Below are positions 1 through 9,191 of a DNA stretch of 64,000 nucleotides, piece by piece. The DNA lies in contig NZ_JAENIO010000004.1 of NCBI RefSeq assembly GCF_016595415.1, positions 121,206-185,205 of the forward strand, given 5' to 3'. Under the pieces are notes generated by a model that was given only the letters and a program-made list of their open reading frames with translations, ran no database searches and was not told the origin of the DNA. The DNA is from Roseibacillus ishigakijimensis (GTDB lineage: Bacteria > Verrucomicrobiota > Verrucomicrobiia > Verrucomicrobiales > Akkermansiaceae). Positions within the stretch are counted from its first letter, which is position 1. Each line of letters begins with the position of its first letter. Made by a program: the position numbers and the translations under genes.

Positions 1-903
1 AACAACTCCCTCACTCCCCGCACCTACACGTGGTCCGCCCTGTCCTTTGCCAATCCCTCCTGCCCCATCGCACTCGCTCCCGGCGATCTCTCCCCGAACT
101 CGGGGGTCATTGGCCCCGTCCCTCCGGGTGGCTGCGCTTCGGTGACCATCACGGTGAATTGCGAACGATTGGAAGGCAACCGACCCTGCACCAACATTCA
201 GGTCTGTGCGGAAACGGACGCCAGCCCGGAGCCCATTTGCTGCCGCGGCATCGTCTATCGCCCCAGTGGCGATACCCCCGTCATCAAGCTCGCCGATCCC
301 ACCGCCGAAACCCTGAGAATTGGCCCGGGCGAAGTCCGTCCCATGCGTTTTGTGCTGGAAAACCCGGGCGACAGCCCTCTCAGCACCAAACTCTGGCTCT
401 TCGACGAGACCTTGCAACTGGTGGCCGTGGACCAAGAAGGCAAGCTGCGTGAGAACGAGCCCTACGCCATCGATCTGGAGCCCGGAGGTCGCCTGGAGCT
501 GACCCACTATTGGGCCCGCAACGACAATGGCGGAGACTTGGGCTTTGCCGAAATCGAGGCCTACTTCGGGGACGGCTTTTTGGCCACCCAGCTACCCATT
601 CTCTTGCAAGCAGGCGATGACGGCAAGACCCGCCCCTCCATCAAGAGCCTGCAAGCGCTCACCGGTCCCGAACCGGCCGTGAAGCTCGAGATTGAGACCC
701 TGCCGGGACGCTTCTACCGCATTCAGGAGAGCCGGAACCTGCAAGACGACTGGGAAACCACCGAATGCGTGGTGGAAGGCGATGGCTATGCAAACGGAGT
801 CTTCACCGGCACCGGCGGGGTCCTCGATTGCACTGTGCCCTGCGAAGAACTCGACGACCGGGTCTTCTACCGCGTCCTGCGCCTCGACAGCCTCGACCGC
901 TAG
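1..903 (+). CDS. C-terminal part of a secreted Cys-rich protein (5' end outside window)
   Basis: The frame is open from base 1 to the TAG at 901-903, so about 300 residues of a longer protein are visible. The first 85 residues are rich in Cys (eight or more, including a CC pair), which suits an extracytoplasmic protein with disulfides. The middle resembles a beta-sandwich. The last 90 residues carry a motif LPGRFYRIQESRNLQDDW that recurs in two other secreted proteins of this window (34631-38785 and 56326-59001). No enzymatic motif is recognised. The function is unknown; secretion is inferred from composition because the N-terminus is missing. A clear terminator follows. Confidence 0.75.
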   Translation, partial: NNSLTPRTYTWSALSFANPSCPIALAPGDLSPNSGVIGPVPPGGCASVTITVNCERLEGNRPCTNIQVCAETDASPEPICCRGIVYRPSGDTPVIKLADPTAETLRIGPGEVRPMRFVLENPGDSPLSTKLWLFDETLQLVAVDQEGKLRENEPYAIDLEPGGRLELTHYWARNDNGGDLGFAEIEAYFGDGFLATQLPILLQAGDDGKTRPSIKSLQALTGPEPAVKLEIETLPGRFYRIQESRNLQDDWETTECVVEGDGYANGVFTGTGGVLDCTVPCEELDDRVFYRVLRLDSLDR

Positions 904-918
904 GATAAACCTGCTCCG

Positions 919-964
919 ACGGCCTCCCCTCTGCCTTCATGCGCAGGAGGGAGGCCGTTTTTTT
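919..964 (+). terminator. Rho-independent terminator after the left-edge gene
   Basis: A 10-bp perfect stem (acggcctccc at 919-928 with gggaggccgt at 949-958) is followed by a run of seven T (958-964) and a second T-rich stretch. It lies 16 bp after the stop codon of the left-edge gene and before the ATG at 1002, so it separates the two transcription units. Confidence 0.85.
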
Positions 965-1001
965 CCTTTTTTCGCTGCGCCATCCGGCCAAGAGTCTGGC
1001 C

Positions 1002-1892
1002 ATGTATTTCACCGGATTTGCCGACGAAGCCGCTCGCGACCTAGCCACCCAGATCAAAGCCACCCAGGAAATCGGATGGACCCGCATTTCCGCCCGGGGA
1101 GTGAATGGCAGCAATATTCACGAACTGCCTGAAGAAGAATTCCAGGCCGTAGCCGACCAACTCGACGCCGCAGGTATCATCATCCCCGAATTCGGCTCCC
1201 TCATCGGAAACTGGGGCAAAAAAATCAGCTCCGACTTTGACCTCACTTTGGCCGAAATCGACCGCGCCATTCCCCGCATGAAACGCCTCGGCACCTCCAT
1301 CATCCGGGTGATGTCCTTTGCGCAAGAGCCTTGGGGTGAGGAGCAACACGAGGAGGAACGTTTCCGCCGCTTGCGCGAGATCGTGAGCCGTTTCGCCGAA
1401 GCCGGCCTCACCGCAGCCCACGAGAACTGCATGAACTGGGGCGGTTTTTCCCCCCAGCACACCCTGCGGCTGGTGGAGGAAGTGCCAGGGCTCAAGCTCA
1501 TCTTCGACACCGCCAATCCCGTTTTTCAAAAGGATCGCTCCAAGCCACAAGCGGATGGCGACTTCCCTTGGCAGGACCCCATGGAGTTCTTCCAAACCGT
1601 GCGCGAACACATCATCCACGTCCACATCAAGGACTGCACCAATCCCCCTGCGGGCGAGACCGAACCCGCCGAATACACCCTTCCAGGGCGCGGGCAAGGC
1701 AAAGTGCGCGAGATCCTTACCGAGCTGAAGAACTCCGGCTACGACGGCGGCCTCGCCATTGAGCCCCACGTGGCCACCGTCTTCCACGCCGTCGATGGCG
1801 CAGAGCCCGATTGGGAACAGTGCTACAACTCCTACGTGGAATACGGCAAGGAGTTCGAAAAGCTCTGCCGCGAGCTCGGCATCGAGGGCTAG
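1002..1892 (+). CDS. Sugar phosphate isomerase/epimerase-like TIM barrel
   Basis: A 296-residue protein of the xylose isomerase-like TIM barrel (AP endonuclease 2) superfamily. Expected metal-site positions are visible: the Glu of AHENCMNWGG, the Asp of LIFDTANP, the His of HVHIKDC and the Glu of LAIEPH. Members isomerise or epimerise sugars, or act on inositol-type substrates; the substrate here cannot be read. The ATG at 1002 (MYFTGFADEAA) is chosen over a codon at 939, which lies inside the preceding terminator hairpin. No signal peptide, so cytoplasmic. Its stop overlaps the convergent transporter gene by 4 bp. A second member of the superfamily lies at 5708-6607. Confidence 0.85.
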   Translation: MYFTGFADEAARDLATQIKATQEIGWTRISARGVNGSNIHELPEEEFQAVADQLDAAGIIIPEFGSLIGNWGKKISSDFDLTLAEIDRAIPRMKRLGTSIIRVMSFAQEPWGEEQHEEERFRRLREIVSRFAEAGLTAAHENCMNWGGFSPQHTLRLVEEVPGLKLIFDTANPVFQKDRSKPQADGDFPWQDPMEFFQTVREHIIHVHIKDCTNPPAGETEPAEYTLPGRGQGKVREILTELKNSGYDGGLAIEPHVATVFHAVDGAEPDWEQCYNSYVEYGKEFEKLCRELGIEG

Positions 1893-4387
1893 TCGGCCTG
1901 GCGGAAAAGAAAGCGCTCCGAGTCCTCCCGCCAGCCCGCAGGCGCGGTCCGGCTGGGCAGGAGCCGCCCGACCGAGCCTTCCTTCCAGCCGGGCTGGAAG
2001 AGGGCCAGGGAGGAATTTTTCTCCTCGGGATGCGGCATCGACCAAGTGACAATTCTTCCCTCCTGCACCAGACTGGGCAGGAGACCTTCTTCCCGGAGAA
2101 CGTCCTCCCCACCGCGCCAGGCAGCCAGGAGCTGGACCCGACGCCCTCCTTTTGCCAACTGGGCCAAGGCTGTCGGGGACAAGGAGTCGCGCTGCAAGAC
2201 GACGCGATTAAGCGCTTCCTCCCGGGCCAGATGCTGGAGCTCTTTCTCGCGGGTTCCCGCTGCCACTGGCGCGATCCTGACCCCAGTCAATGTCGGCAGA
2301 AAAAAGGCCAACACGCGGGATAGCTCCTCACCCGGGGACCACTCGAGCAGCACCCGATCGCCCCGTTCCCAAAAGGCCACCGCCGCCAGTTCGCGGGCTT
2401 GCCGGACCAGGAGCTGCCTTTCCTCCCGGCCAAGAGCGCACACCTGCCGCCATTCTTCCCGCCAACCCGCAGGCGGCTCACAGAGCAAGGGCGGCTCCCC
2501 GGGCCTCAGATCGCAGGCAAGGCTTTCCTCCTCCAGCGAAGCCTCCGCCAGCACCCGCCAGCGCTCGGCCACCGCCCCTGCGGTCGCAGCCCGGGGCGGC
2601 AGCGGTTCGCTGAAGCGCACTTGCAGCCGGGATCCCCACCGCCGGGGCCATTTGCGAAAATAGCGACCTCCGGCAAAACTGGTGAAGGTGCCCCACAAAC
2701 CATGCATATGCGCCACCACCACGGGACAATCCGCCTTGCGGGCAATCATCTCAAAGCCACGCTTGACCTCGCAGATCGCCCCCGTGCGGCTGAGCTGACC
2801 TTCGGGGAAGAGACAAACCACATTCCCCGCCGCCGCCTCTTCGGCCGCCAGACGAATCGCCTCTTTGGCCTTCTCCGGCGAGACCGGAACCGCCTCAAAA
2901 AGACGCGCAAAGTGGCCCACCCAACGATGACGGTAACATTTCTCCGCAATGAGGAAGCGAACCGGGCGCGGACTGGCAGCCGAGACCACGAGGGAATCGA
3001 CAAAAGATAGATGATTGGGGCAAAGGATGACTCCTCCGCTGGCTGGCATGTTCCCGGCCTGCAGAGCCTCGATGCGATAGAGCCGACGAATCAAGGTCAG
3101 GGCAATCAAACGCCAGAAGCTCCGCGGCAAGAGCTTGGCGACGTAAAGAGTGACCGCCGCTGCGAAAACGGCGAAGAAGGCCATTTGCCAAGCCACCGCC
3201 ACTCCCCCAATCTTGAAAAGAAGTTGCAGAGCGATGGCAGCCGCCCCCCCGAGGTTGTTCATCAGGTTGGAAACACTGAGCACTTTGCCCCTCTCTTCGC
3301 TGGGACTGAGGTCAATGAGGTGGGCCTTGAGCGGCACTAGGAAGACGGCCGCTCCCGCTCCAGCCACAAACAAGCCCCCCCGGAAGAGCCACCCGCCCTC
3401 GGGAGCCAGCGCGAGCAAAATGGCTCCACTGGTCATCACCACCCCCCCCAGAGGCACGAGGCCAAGCTCCGTCCCCCGACGGCTGAGCAGACCGGCCGTC
3501 ACACTTCCCACCACAATCCCGACACTGGCGGTCGCCATCAGAAAAGAGTTGGTCGTGCCCGTTCCTTCCCCGCCATCGTGCAACTGATAGGCGACCTCAT
3601 AAACGGCGAGGAGAATGAAGGTGGCGAATCCCCAGAAAAAGGCCACGCCCAGCGAGCAAAGCCGCAAGGGTTTCTCGGCCCAAACCGTACGAAAATCACG
3701 CACATGCCGGAAGGCGACCCGCGGCGTGAGCGGACCAACTTCGTGAGCCGGGGTTGGCTCGATGAGCCGAGCCAACACCACCGCCAAAAGACAAGCCGCA
3801 GCCAGGAAAAACACCGGACCGGCGGCCGCCGCCCATCCATCCCCCAGCTTGGCCAAGCGCTGATCGAAGATGATCCCTGCCAGAATCTGCCCCAGGAGCA
3901 CGGATAAAATCGTGATCCCCTCACTGACCCCGCTTCCGAAAGCCAGCTTCTTCCTCCCGAGAAGTTCCTTCAAAATCCCGACCTTAGCCGGGGACAATAA
4001 AGCCGACTGCAACGCGAGGACAAAGAACGCGCACACGGCGAGGAGAAGAGACCGTTCCCAGACGGAATAAGCCATAAAGGCAAGGCCCACGACCTGCATC
4101 CAGGCAGCCCACCGGGCCACCAGATTCTTGGGAAAACGGTCCGCCAGCCAACCCGCGCTGGGAGCGAAAAGGAGATAGGGCATCACCATCAGAATGGCGA
4201 GCGGGTGCTCAATCGGAAATCCCGCCCCTTGGGAAACAAGCCAGCCCCCCAGAGGGAGAAGCATGAACCGGGCGAAATTGTCGTTGAAGGCATTCAGCCC
4301 CGTCATAGCCGCAATGGCAATGAAGGACAGCCAGTTGCGTCGGCTTGGCTCGTGCGAATCCAAATCAGTGGGCATGACGGAATTCAT
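1889..4387 (-). CDS. MFS transporter fused to lysophospholipid acyltransferase (Aas/LplT-like)
   Basis: An 832-residue fusion. Residues about 20-425 form a 12-helix MFS transporter like the lysophospholipid flippase LplT. The PlsC acyltransferase domain follows, with the catalytic HLSFVD box (His about 459, Asp about 464) and FPEGQLSRTG (about 527). The last ~200 residues look like a degraded AMP-binding domain: a late QPGWKEGSVGRLLPS stretch recalls acyl-ACP synthetases, but no ATP-binding P-loop is seen. Expected role: import lysophospholipid across the inner membrane and re-acylate it. The ATG at 4387 is preferred; the upstream in-frame start at 4423 is a TTG. Product names could differ, but the two-domain architecture is clear. 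Confidence 0.85.
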   Translation of the reverse strand: MNSVMPTDLDSHEPSRRNWLSFIAIAAMTGLNAFNDNFARFMLLPLGGWLVSQGAGFPIEHPLAILMVMPYLLFAPSAGWLADRFPKNLVARWAAWMQVVGLAFMAYSVWERSLLLAVCAFFVLALQSALLSPAKVGILKELLGRKKLAFGSGVSEGITILSVLLGQILAGIIFDQRLAKLGDGWAAAAGPVFFLAAACLLAVVLARLIEPTPAHEVGPLTPRVAFRHVRDFRTVWAEKPLRLCSLGVAFFWGFATFILLAVYEVAYQLHDGGEGTGTTNSFLMATASVGIVVGSVTAGLLSRRGTELGLVPLGGVVMTSGAILLALAPEGGWLFRGGLFVAGAGAAVFLVPLKAHLIDLSPSEERGKVLSVSNLMNNLGGAAAIALQLLFKIGGVAVAWQMAFFAVFAAAVTLYVAKLLPRSFWRLIALTLIRRLYRIEALQAGNMPASGGVILCPNHLSFVDSLVVSAASPRPVRFLIAEKCYRHRWVGHFARLFEAVPVSPEKAKEAIRLAAEEAAAGNVVCLFPEGQLSRTGAICEVKRGFEMIARKADCPVVVAHMHGLWGTFTSFAGGRYFRKWPRRWGSRLQVRFSEPLPPRAATAGAVAERWRVLAEASLEEESLACDLRPGEPPLLCEPPAGWREEWRQVCALGREERQLLVRQARELAAVAFWERGDRVLLEWSPGEELSRVLAFFLPTLTGVRIAPVAAGTREKELQHLAREEALNRVVLQRDSLSPTALAQLAKGGRRVQLLAAWRGGEDVLREEGLLPSLVQEGRIVTWSMPHPEEKNSSLALFQPGWKEGSVGRLLPSRTAPAGWREDSERFLFRQAD

Positions 4388-4508
4388 ATCAGCGAGAGCC
4401 AGCCGGGGGAAATCGATTGTCAAAAAGAAATCATTGTTTCAGTCGATACCCTCCAAAAAAGACTGCCGTAAAGATAAGCAATGAAGAGCAGTGGAGCGCG
4501 CTTCCAGC

Positions 4509-4608
4509 GGGCACAAGGAGGCCTCCGTGCCTCCGCCTCCCAGTGAAACCCGGGCACAAGGAGGCCTCCGTGCCTCCGCCTCCCAGAGAAAACCCGGGCA
4601 CAAGGAGG
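4509..4608. repeat. GC-rich tandem repeat, unit 43-44 bp, about 2.3 copies
   Basis: Copies start at 4509, 4552 and 4596; the third stops after 13 bases (gggcacaaggagg). Each unit contains a near-palindrome, ggcac..ggaggcctcc..gtgcc, able to form a hairpin. It sits in the 379-bp gap between the divergent MFS-PlsC gene and the end of the PspA gene. Nothing coding is supported here; forward frames crossing it also run antisense through the PspA gene. Confidence 0.8.
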
Positions 4609-4710
4609 TCCCTGAAAACAAGAATTCCGACCCGACTACTTCGCCAACAGAGTGGGAAATGCCTGTTAAATCACTGGGGAGGAGGCACGCTCCCCTTCAG
4701 ATATTGGGAA

Positions 4711-4734
4711 GGCCGCCCTTTTCTTCGGGCGGCC
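4711..4734. other. Strong stem-loop downstream of the PspA gene
   Basis: Perfect 8-bp arms ggccgccc (4711-4718) and gggcggcc (4727-4734) enclose an 8-base loop. It lies 33 bp past the stop of the minus-strand PspA gene. There is no T run on either side, so it may be a transcript-end stabiliser or a weak terminator. Confidence 0.5.
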
Positions 4735-4766
4735 CTCTGAGTCGAAAGACAAATGACCGGGGAACC

Positions 4767-5534
4767 TCAGGATTCCTTCACCGGCCCCATCGAACCTTGC
4801 CCGGTGCTCGGGGTCGCAGGGGAATCACTCGCACTGGAGGCGCTGCCTGGCTTCTCCATTTCAATACCTTCAGCAGCGGCAAATTCCGCCAGAGCCATTT
4901 CCGCAAGGGCATCCTGCTCCGCTGCCTTTTCCTCCACTTCGCCCAGGTCGAGCGCATCCTTGGCCACCCGCGCCCGGCCAGCCGCCTTGGTCCGCTCCTC
5001 TTCAACGATGCTCTCGAGGCGGTTGAGAGTATCTCCCGCCCCCCCGATTTCAGTGACCATGCCAGAAGCCATCTCGTTCAACTCAGCCGTGGCCTTCTGA
5101 ATCTTCATGTCATCGATGTCGCGGGAGAGCCGATCAATCTTGTCCTTGGCTTCTTTCACCGAAACGTCGCGCGCGCGCAGCAGCTCTTGGTAACGCTTCT
5201 CGGCATCTTCCAACTGCCCCTGCACGTCATCGTGCTCCTTTTCTGCAGTCTTGAGTTTGAGAGCGTATTCGGCTGCGGCGGCCCGATTGCCAGCCTTCAG
5301 GTTTGCGGCCGTCTTGGCCCGCAATTCCTCTTCCTCGCGACTCAAGCGCTTGGCTTGGCTCACAAGACGCTCCACGAGACCCGCATGATTGGCTAGCCCC
5401 TTGTTGAACTCGGCAATCTGCTTGCGCAGATTTTCCTTTTCCACCTCCAGCAGGGCTTCGGGATTCTTCTTCTCCAAGCCGCCCACAAAGAGGCCAAAGA
5501 AGCCTTTGATCATATTTCCTAGTCTCTTGAACAT
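4767..5534 (-). CDS. pspA: PspA/IM30-family membrane-stress protein
   Basis: A 255-residue protein that is almost entirely charged heptad coiled coil from about residue 25 to 215, beginning MFKRLGNMIKGFFG. This amphipathic start plus long helical hairpin is typical of PspA/IM30/Vipp1 (bacterial ESCRT-III relatives), which bind and stabilise the inner membrane under stress. The tail (about 225-255) is Ser/Pro/Gly-rich and disordered, longer than in E. coli PspA. A good ribosome site (gaggag) precedes the ATG. It stands alone; no pspF, pspB or pspC is nearby, so regulation differs from the enteric Psp system. Confidence 0.85.
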   Translation of the reverse strand: MFKRLGNMIKGFFGLFVGGLEKKNPEALLEVEKENLRKQIAEFNKGLANHAGLVERLVSQAKRLSREEEELRAKTAANLKAGNRAAAAEYALKLKTAEKEHDDVQGQLEDAEKRYQELLRARDVSVKEAKDKIDRLSRDIDDMKIQKATAELNEMASGMVTEIGGAGDTLNRLESIVEEERTKAAGRARVAKDALDLGEVEEKAAEQDALAEMALAEFAAAEGIEMEKPGSASSASDSPATPSTGQGSMGPVKES

Positions 5535-5707
5535 AATTTTTCTCCTCTCGGTAACGCCTCCACCATGACTCTCTCTCCCCCTTCAAGGCAAGGATAAGAA
5601 GCGGGCGAAATTGCAATGGCGACCCGCCGGGCTCCCCCTCCCCACAAATGGGGTATCCACTTCGCACGTGCACCAGCGAACAGCTTCCGCTAAAAAGCCC
5701 CCGCTCC

Positions 5708-6607
5708 ATGAAATTCGCCATCTGCAACGAGACCTTTCAAGACCGCCCCTTCGCCCAACAATGTGAAGCCGCCGCGCGGCTGGGATACACCGGGCTGGAA
5801 GTGGCTCCCTTTACCATCGCGGAAAATGCCGATGCGCGGAATCTCAGCCTCGCCCAAGCGGCCGAATTGAAGCAAACCGCCCAGGACCAAGGTCTGGAAA
5901 TCATCGGCCTCCACTGGTTGCTGGCGAAGACGGACCATCTCCATGACGGCGCCGGCTTTCACCTCACCAGCCCTGCTGACCATCTGCGCCAAGCCACCCT
6001 CGACTACACCCGCCATCTGGCCGATCTCTGCCACGCCCTCGGCGGAAAAATCATGGTTTGGGGCTCACCCCAACAACGCAATCTGGATCCTGACTGGGAC
6101 CGCGAGGCCGCAATGGCCCGGGCCGCCGACCTTCTCCGCCAAGCCGCGACCCATTGCGCCCCCCTCGGCGTGACCATCGCGATGGAGCCCCTGGGGCATC
6201 CTGAAACCAACTTCCTCACCTCCGCGCAAGAGACCGCTACCCTTTTGGAACTCGTCGATCACCCCCATTGCCAATTGCACCTCGACGTCAAGGCGATGAG
6301 CTACGAACTGGATGCGGAAACGCCCGGCTCGCCGACCCCTGCGGGCACAAAACCCGGCCGCGAAATGATCGACGCCTACATGGGCGACATCGTGCGCGCC
6401 CAACGGAACCGGGTGGCCCACTTCCACGCCAATGACCCAAATCTTTTGGGCCCGGGCATGGGTGAGATCCAGCACGAAGCCGTCGCCGCGGCCCTGCACG
6501 AAATCAACTATCCCGGCTGGGTCTCGGTGGAGGTCTTTCGCTACGAGCCCTCACCCGAGGAAATCGCCCGGCAATCGATGGACTATCTCCGCCGCGTCTA
6601 CGCTTGA
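5708..6607 (+). CDS. Sugar phosphate isomerase/epimerase-like TIM barrel
   Basis: A 299-residue xylose isomerase-like TIM barrel of the hydroxypyruvate isomerase/epimerase type. Visible metal-ligand candidates are the Glu of [14 protein letters not shown], the Asp of LHLDVKAM, the His of [10 protein letters not shown] and the Glu of WVSVEVF. The ATG at 5708 ([11 protein letters not shown]) fits the first beta strand; an in-frame ATG at 5648 would add 20 residues unlike the family. It is divergent from the PspA gene and convergent with the VWA gene. Substrate unknown; only weakly similar to the enzyme at 1002-1892. Confidence 0.85.
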   Translation: MKFAICNETFQDRPFAQQCEAAARLGYTGLEVAPFTIAENADARNLSLAQAAELKQTAQDQGLEIIGLHWLLAKTDHLHDGAGFHLTSPADHLRQATLDYTRHLADLCHALGGKIMVWGSPQQRNLDPDWDREAAMARAADLLRQAATHCAPLGVTIAMEPLGHPETNFLTSAQETATLLELVDHPHCQLHLDVKAMSYELDAETPGSPTPAGTKPGREMIDAYMGDIVRAQRNRVAHFHANDPNLLGPGMGEIQHEAVAAALHEINYPGWVSVEVFRYEPSPEEIARQSMDYLRRVYA

Positions 6608-6633
6608 TCCCCCTCGACCCGAGAGGCACGGCC

Positions 6634-7776
6634 TCAATCGAGAGGGATCTCCCGGTGGCTGCCATCGCGCTCCACGACCGTGAACTTGCCGCCGGTGCGC
6701 TCGGCCAGCTCCTTCATGGCCTCGTGGGCGTCCGGTTCCATCATGGCGATGCAATTGACGATAGTGCCCTTTCGCTTGGCAGTCCGACCAATATCCTCGG
6801 CCACCTCCATCGACTCCCGGCCGGTGGTGCCATCGGTCATGAAGTAAATCACCTGCGGGGCAGGGTCCATGTCCATCGCCATCTCGAGAGCATACTTCCA
6901 GCGCGTGCCGTAGATGAGCGGGGTTTCCTCCACCACCTTTTTGCTCTCCTTGATGGCATTTTTCACCCGCTCCTCTTCGGCCCGCCGCTCATTGCCAATA
7001 ACGTTGGGTTTCAGGGACAAATCAATCCAGGAAGCCTTGGCCAGGCGGCGCTTGGGCGCGAACCCGCCAGCGCCTCCACTATTCTCCCACTCATGGACTT
7101 TACCATCAGGAGTTTCGATAAAGTTGCCCTTTTGCTCATAGGGATCGCCCTGCTTGTAGTGCCGGACTTTGTCGCCAGCCACCCAGACCGGACCCGCAAA
7201 AAAGATCATCTGATATTTGGAGCCCTCGGGAAGTTCATCCAGCGACTTCGTCAGCTCGGCCCGCATGATTCGCTGCCGGGGACCACCCATCGACTTGGAA
7301 TAATCAATCACAAAGGCGATCCGCTCGGCGTTGCTCTTTTGGCCGAAAAAGGTCGTGCCGCCACCACCGCCAGCCGCCCCGCCATCACCAGCACCCCATC
7401 CCGCTCCGAAGTCGTCTCCATCGCCGAAATCGAGCGACTGCACAGGCGACACCGTATCCGGGACCGGAACAGCCGTCGGCGAAACCGTGTTGGCCGCGAT
7501 CACCTTCGCCATTGCCGAGGAGGGCGCGGACGGCTTGCGTTGGAAGCTCGGATTTAGCTCGGGCTTCTCCGTCTCATTCTCCTGCGCTGCCGAAGCCTTG
7601 TAAGTGACAATGTCCGGCTGGGTAATGGTGATTCCTTTGATCGCAATGAAGTAAAGGATCAGGCCCAGTAAGATGGCCGTTAACAATGAGATGAGCAGGC
7701 TCGAGACCGTGGCCCGAGCCCTTTGACGCTGAAGCTCCTTCTCAATCTCTGGGTTCACAATGGATTCCGCACTCAT
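6634..7776 (-). CDS. Membrane-anchored von Willebrand factor A domain protein
   Basis: A 380-residue protein: a short cytoplasmic N-terminus, one transmembrane helix at about 24-46, a low-complexity linker rich in Pro, Asp and Gly (about 60-145), then a VWA domain. The MIDAS metal site is visible as DYSKS (Asp158, Ser160, Ser162) with a later FMTDGTTG. VWA domains of this kind mediate metal-dependent protein contacts, probably on the periplasmic face. The linker just before the domain is a long run of Gly. A strong agagga site abuts the ATG. Partner unknown. Confidence 0.8.
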   Translation of the reverse strand: MSAESIVNPEIEKELQRQRARATVSSLLISLLTAILLGLILYFIAIKGITITQPDIVTYKASAAQENETEKPELNPSFQRKPSAPSSAMAKVIAANTVSPTAVPVPDTVSPVQSLDFGDGDDFGAGWGAGDGGAAGGGGGTTFFGQKSNAERIAFVIDYSKSMGGPRQRIMRAELTKSLDELPEGSKYQMIFFAGPVWVAGDKVRHYKQGDPYEQKGNFIETPDGKVHEWENSGGAGGFAPKRRLAKASWIDLSLKPNVIGNERRAEEERVKNAIKESKKVVEETPLIYGTRWKYALEMAMDMDPAPQVIYFMTDGTTGRESMEVAEDIGRTAKRKGTIVNCIAMMEPDAHEAMKELAERTGGKFTVVERDGSHREIPLD

Positions 7777-7838
7777 TTCCTCTGTAACTGCTCAACGAGA
7801 GTTTTATTTGCAAAAAAGTGGAAAATGACAATCGAATT

Positions 7839-9164
7839 TCACAAATCATCCAGAAATCTCCGCAAAACGCCGTCAAGCTCTCCTTCCAGCTCTTGTAAAC
7901 TGTCGTTGAGGGTTCCTTCAAGTCGCAGAAACTGTTCCAAATCAGGAGGGATTTGATTGAAGAAGCGAAAATCCGGATCGGCGAGCTCTCCACGGGATTC
8001 GATTCGCCACAGCGCTTTGCCCTCCGCTGAAAAACGGGCCCCCGCTTTTTCCCGCAACTCCGCAGGCAGAGCGGTCCACAGGCCCCCCAGCAGCCCGTCC
8101 AGATCTTCCCCGGCGAGAAATTCCACCTCAAACTGATGAAGCCCGCGGCCCATGTCGATCCACGACGCGGCCCCCAATCCCAGGTCCCAGTCGCCAGCCT
8201 CCAAAGAAAGCGGAGCCGCCAGTCGGATGATTCCCCGATGATAAGAGCCCGCCAGACGGCGACCACGGCTAAAGCCGAATTGCTCATCGGCCCACGGAGG
8301 AGTGCCCGGCCAAATCTTCTCAACATACTGGCTGGCCTTGCGCACGGGGGCCACTCTGGGGTCCAGATAGGACTCTTCCGCCAATACCAGTTGCGTAGCC
8401 ACCCGAAGGTCGAACTCGCCCGAAAGCGGATCAAAGAGCTCCCCAGTTACCGGGCCAGTGAGACCGAGAAACAAAAGGGGGAAGCCGGAACCATCGGTCA
8501 GCGTGAATTCTCCCTGCAAGGCCAGCGCCACATTGTTCAGCGACGAGAGATTGGCAGGTTCGAATTCCAGAGCCTCCACCGTCAGGACAAGCTCTTCGAT
8601 AGCCAGGGTGAGCTCCTCTTCCTGCCAATGGATTTGCACCGCCCCCTCGGAAAGCTGGAGCACCTCCAAACGAGCCAACCACTCGTTTTTCTCCGCAGGA
8701 AGGACCCGAGGTTTGTCTCTTCCCCTTTGCTCCTCCCCTCCATTGCCCCCATTCGGGACATCTTCCGGCTGTCGAAAAAGTTCCCGGAGAGTCAAGCCGC
8801 CTCCCTCGGCAAAGGTCATCGCCACTTCGGGCTCCACCACCGTCAACCCCGTCACTTCCAGGCGGCGGGAGAACAAGGGGAGCAACCTCACCCCCAGACG
8901 GGCCTCCCCCACCCGAATCCAAGTCGGCCCCGCCAATTCTTCCCGTGGCTCCAAGGCCAAATCTTCCAAGACCACCTCCCGCGACCAGAGATTCACCTCC
9001 CGCCCGCCCAGCGTCACCCGGGCATTGAGCTCACGAGCGAGCCAGCCTTCCAAATAAGCGGGTGAAAAGAAACGCTCGACGGCGAGAAGCAGAGCAAGGA
9101 CGAGCAAAACGACAAAACCCAACCCCCAGGCGGCCCAACGAAGAGCTGGTAGGGATCGGGTCAT
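7839..9164 (-). CDS. AsmA-like envelope protein
   Basis: A 441-residue protein with an N-terminal transmembrane helix (about 12-30, very Leu/Val-rich) and a periplasmic body of repeated beta strands. The pattern after the helix (AYLEGWLARELNARVTLG, then repeated LTVEPEV-like strands) is like AsmA/YhdP-type proteins that bridge membranes and move phospholipid. The match rests on topology and this N-terminal pattern only; an unrelated beta-rich envelope protein is possible. It follows frr by 27 bp on the same strand and may be in its operon. Confidence 0.55.
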   Translation of the reverse strand: MTRSLPALRWAAWGLGFVVLLVLALLLAVERFFSPAYLEGWLARELNARVTLGGREVNLWSREVVLEDLALEPREELAGPTWIRVGEARLGVRLLPLFSRRLEVTGLTVVEPEVAMTFAEGGGLTLRELFRQPEDVPNGGNGGEEQRGRDKPRVLPAEKNEWLARLEVLQLSEGAVQIHWQEEELTLAIEELVLTVEALEFEPANLSSLNNVALALQGEFTLTDGSGFPLLFLGLTGPVTGELFDPLSGEFDLRVATQLVLAEESYLDPRVAPVRKASQYVEKIWPGTPPWADEQFGFSRGRRLAGSYHRGIIRLAAPLSLEAGDWDLGLGAASWIDMGRGLHQFEVEFLAGEDLDGLLGGLWTALPAELREKAGARFSAEGKALWRIESRGELADPDFRFFNQIPPDLEQFLRLEGTLNDSLQELEGELDGVLRRFLDDL

Positions 9165-9191
9165 GGCGTTTTGAATATCGGGACTTCCGAG

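Noticed and set aside
1041..2045. A 334-codon reverse open frame opposite the first TIM barrel
   Set aside because: Antisense to a well supported enzyme; composition is a mirror of GC-biased codons.
4509..4608. CRISPR array
   Set aside because: The repeat units abut without spacers, only 2.3 copies exist, and no cas genes are in the window.
4491..5396. A 301-codon forward open frame across the tandem repeat and the PspA gene
   Set aside because: It runs antisense through the whole coiled-coil part of PspA, begins in the repeat and shows no protein-like motif.
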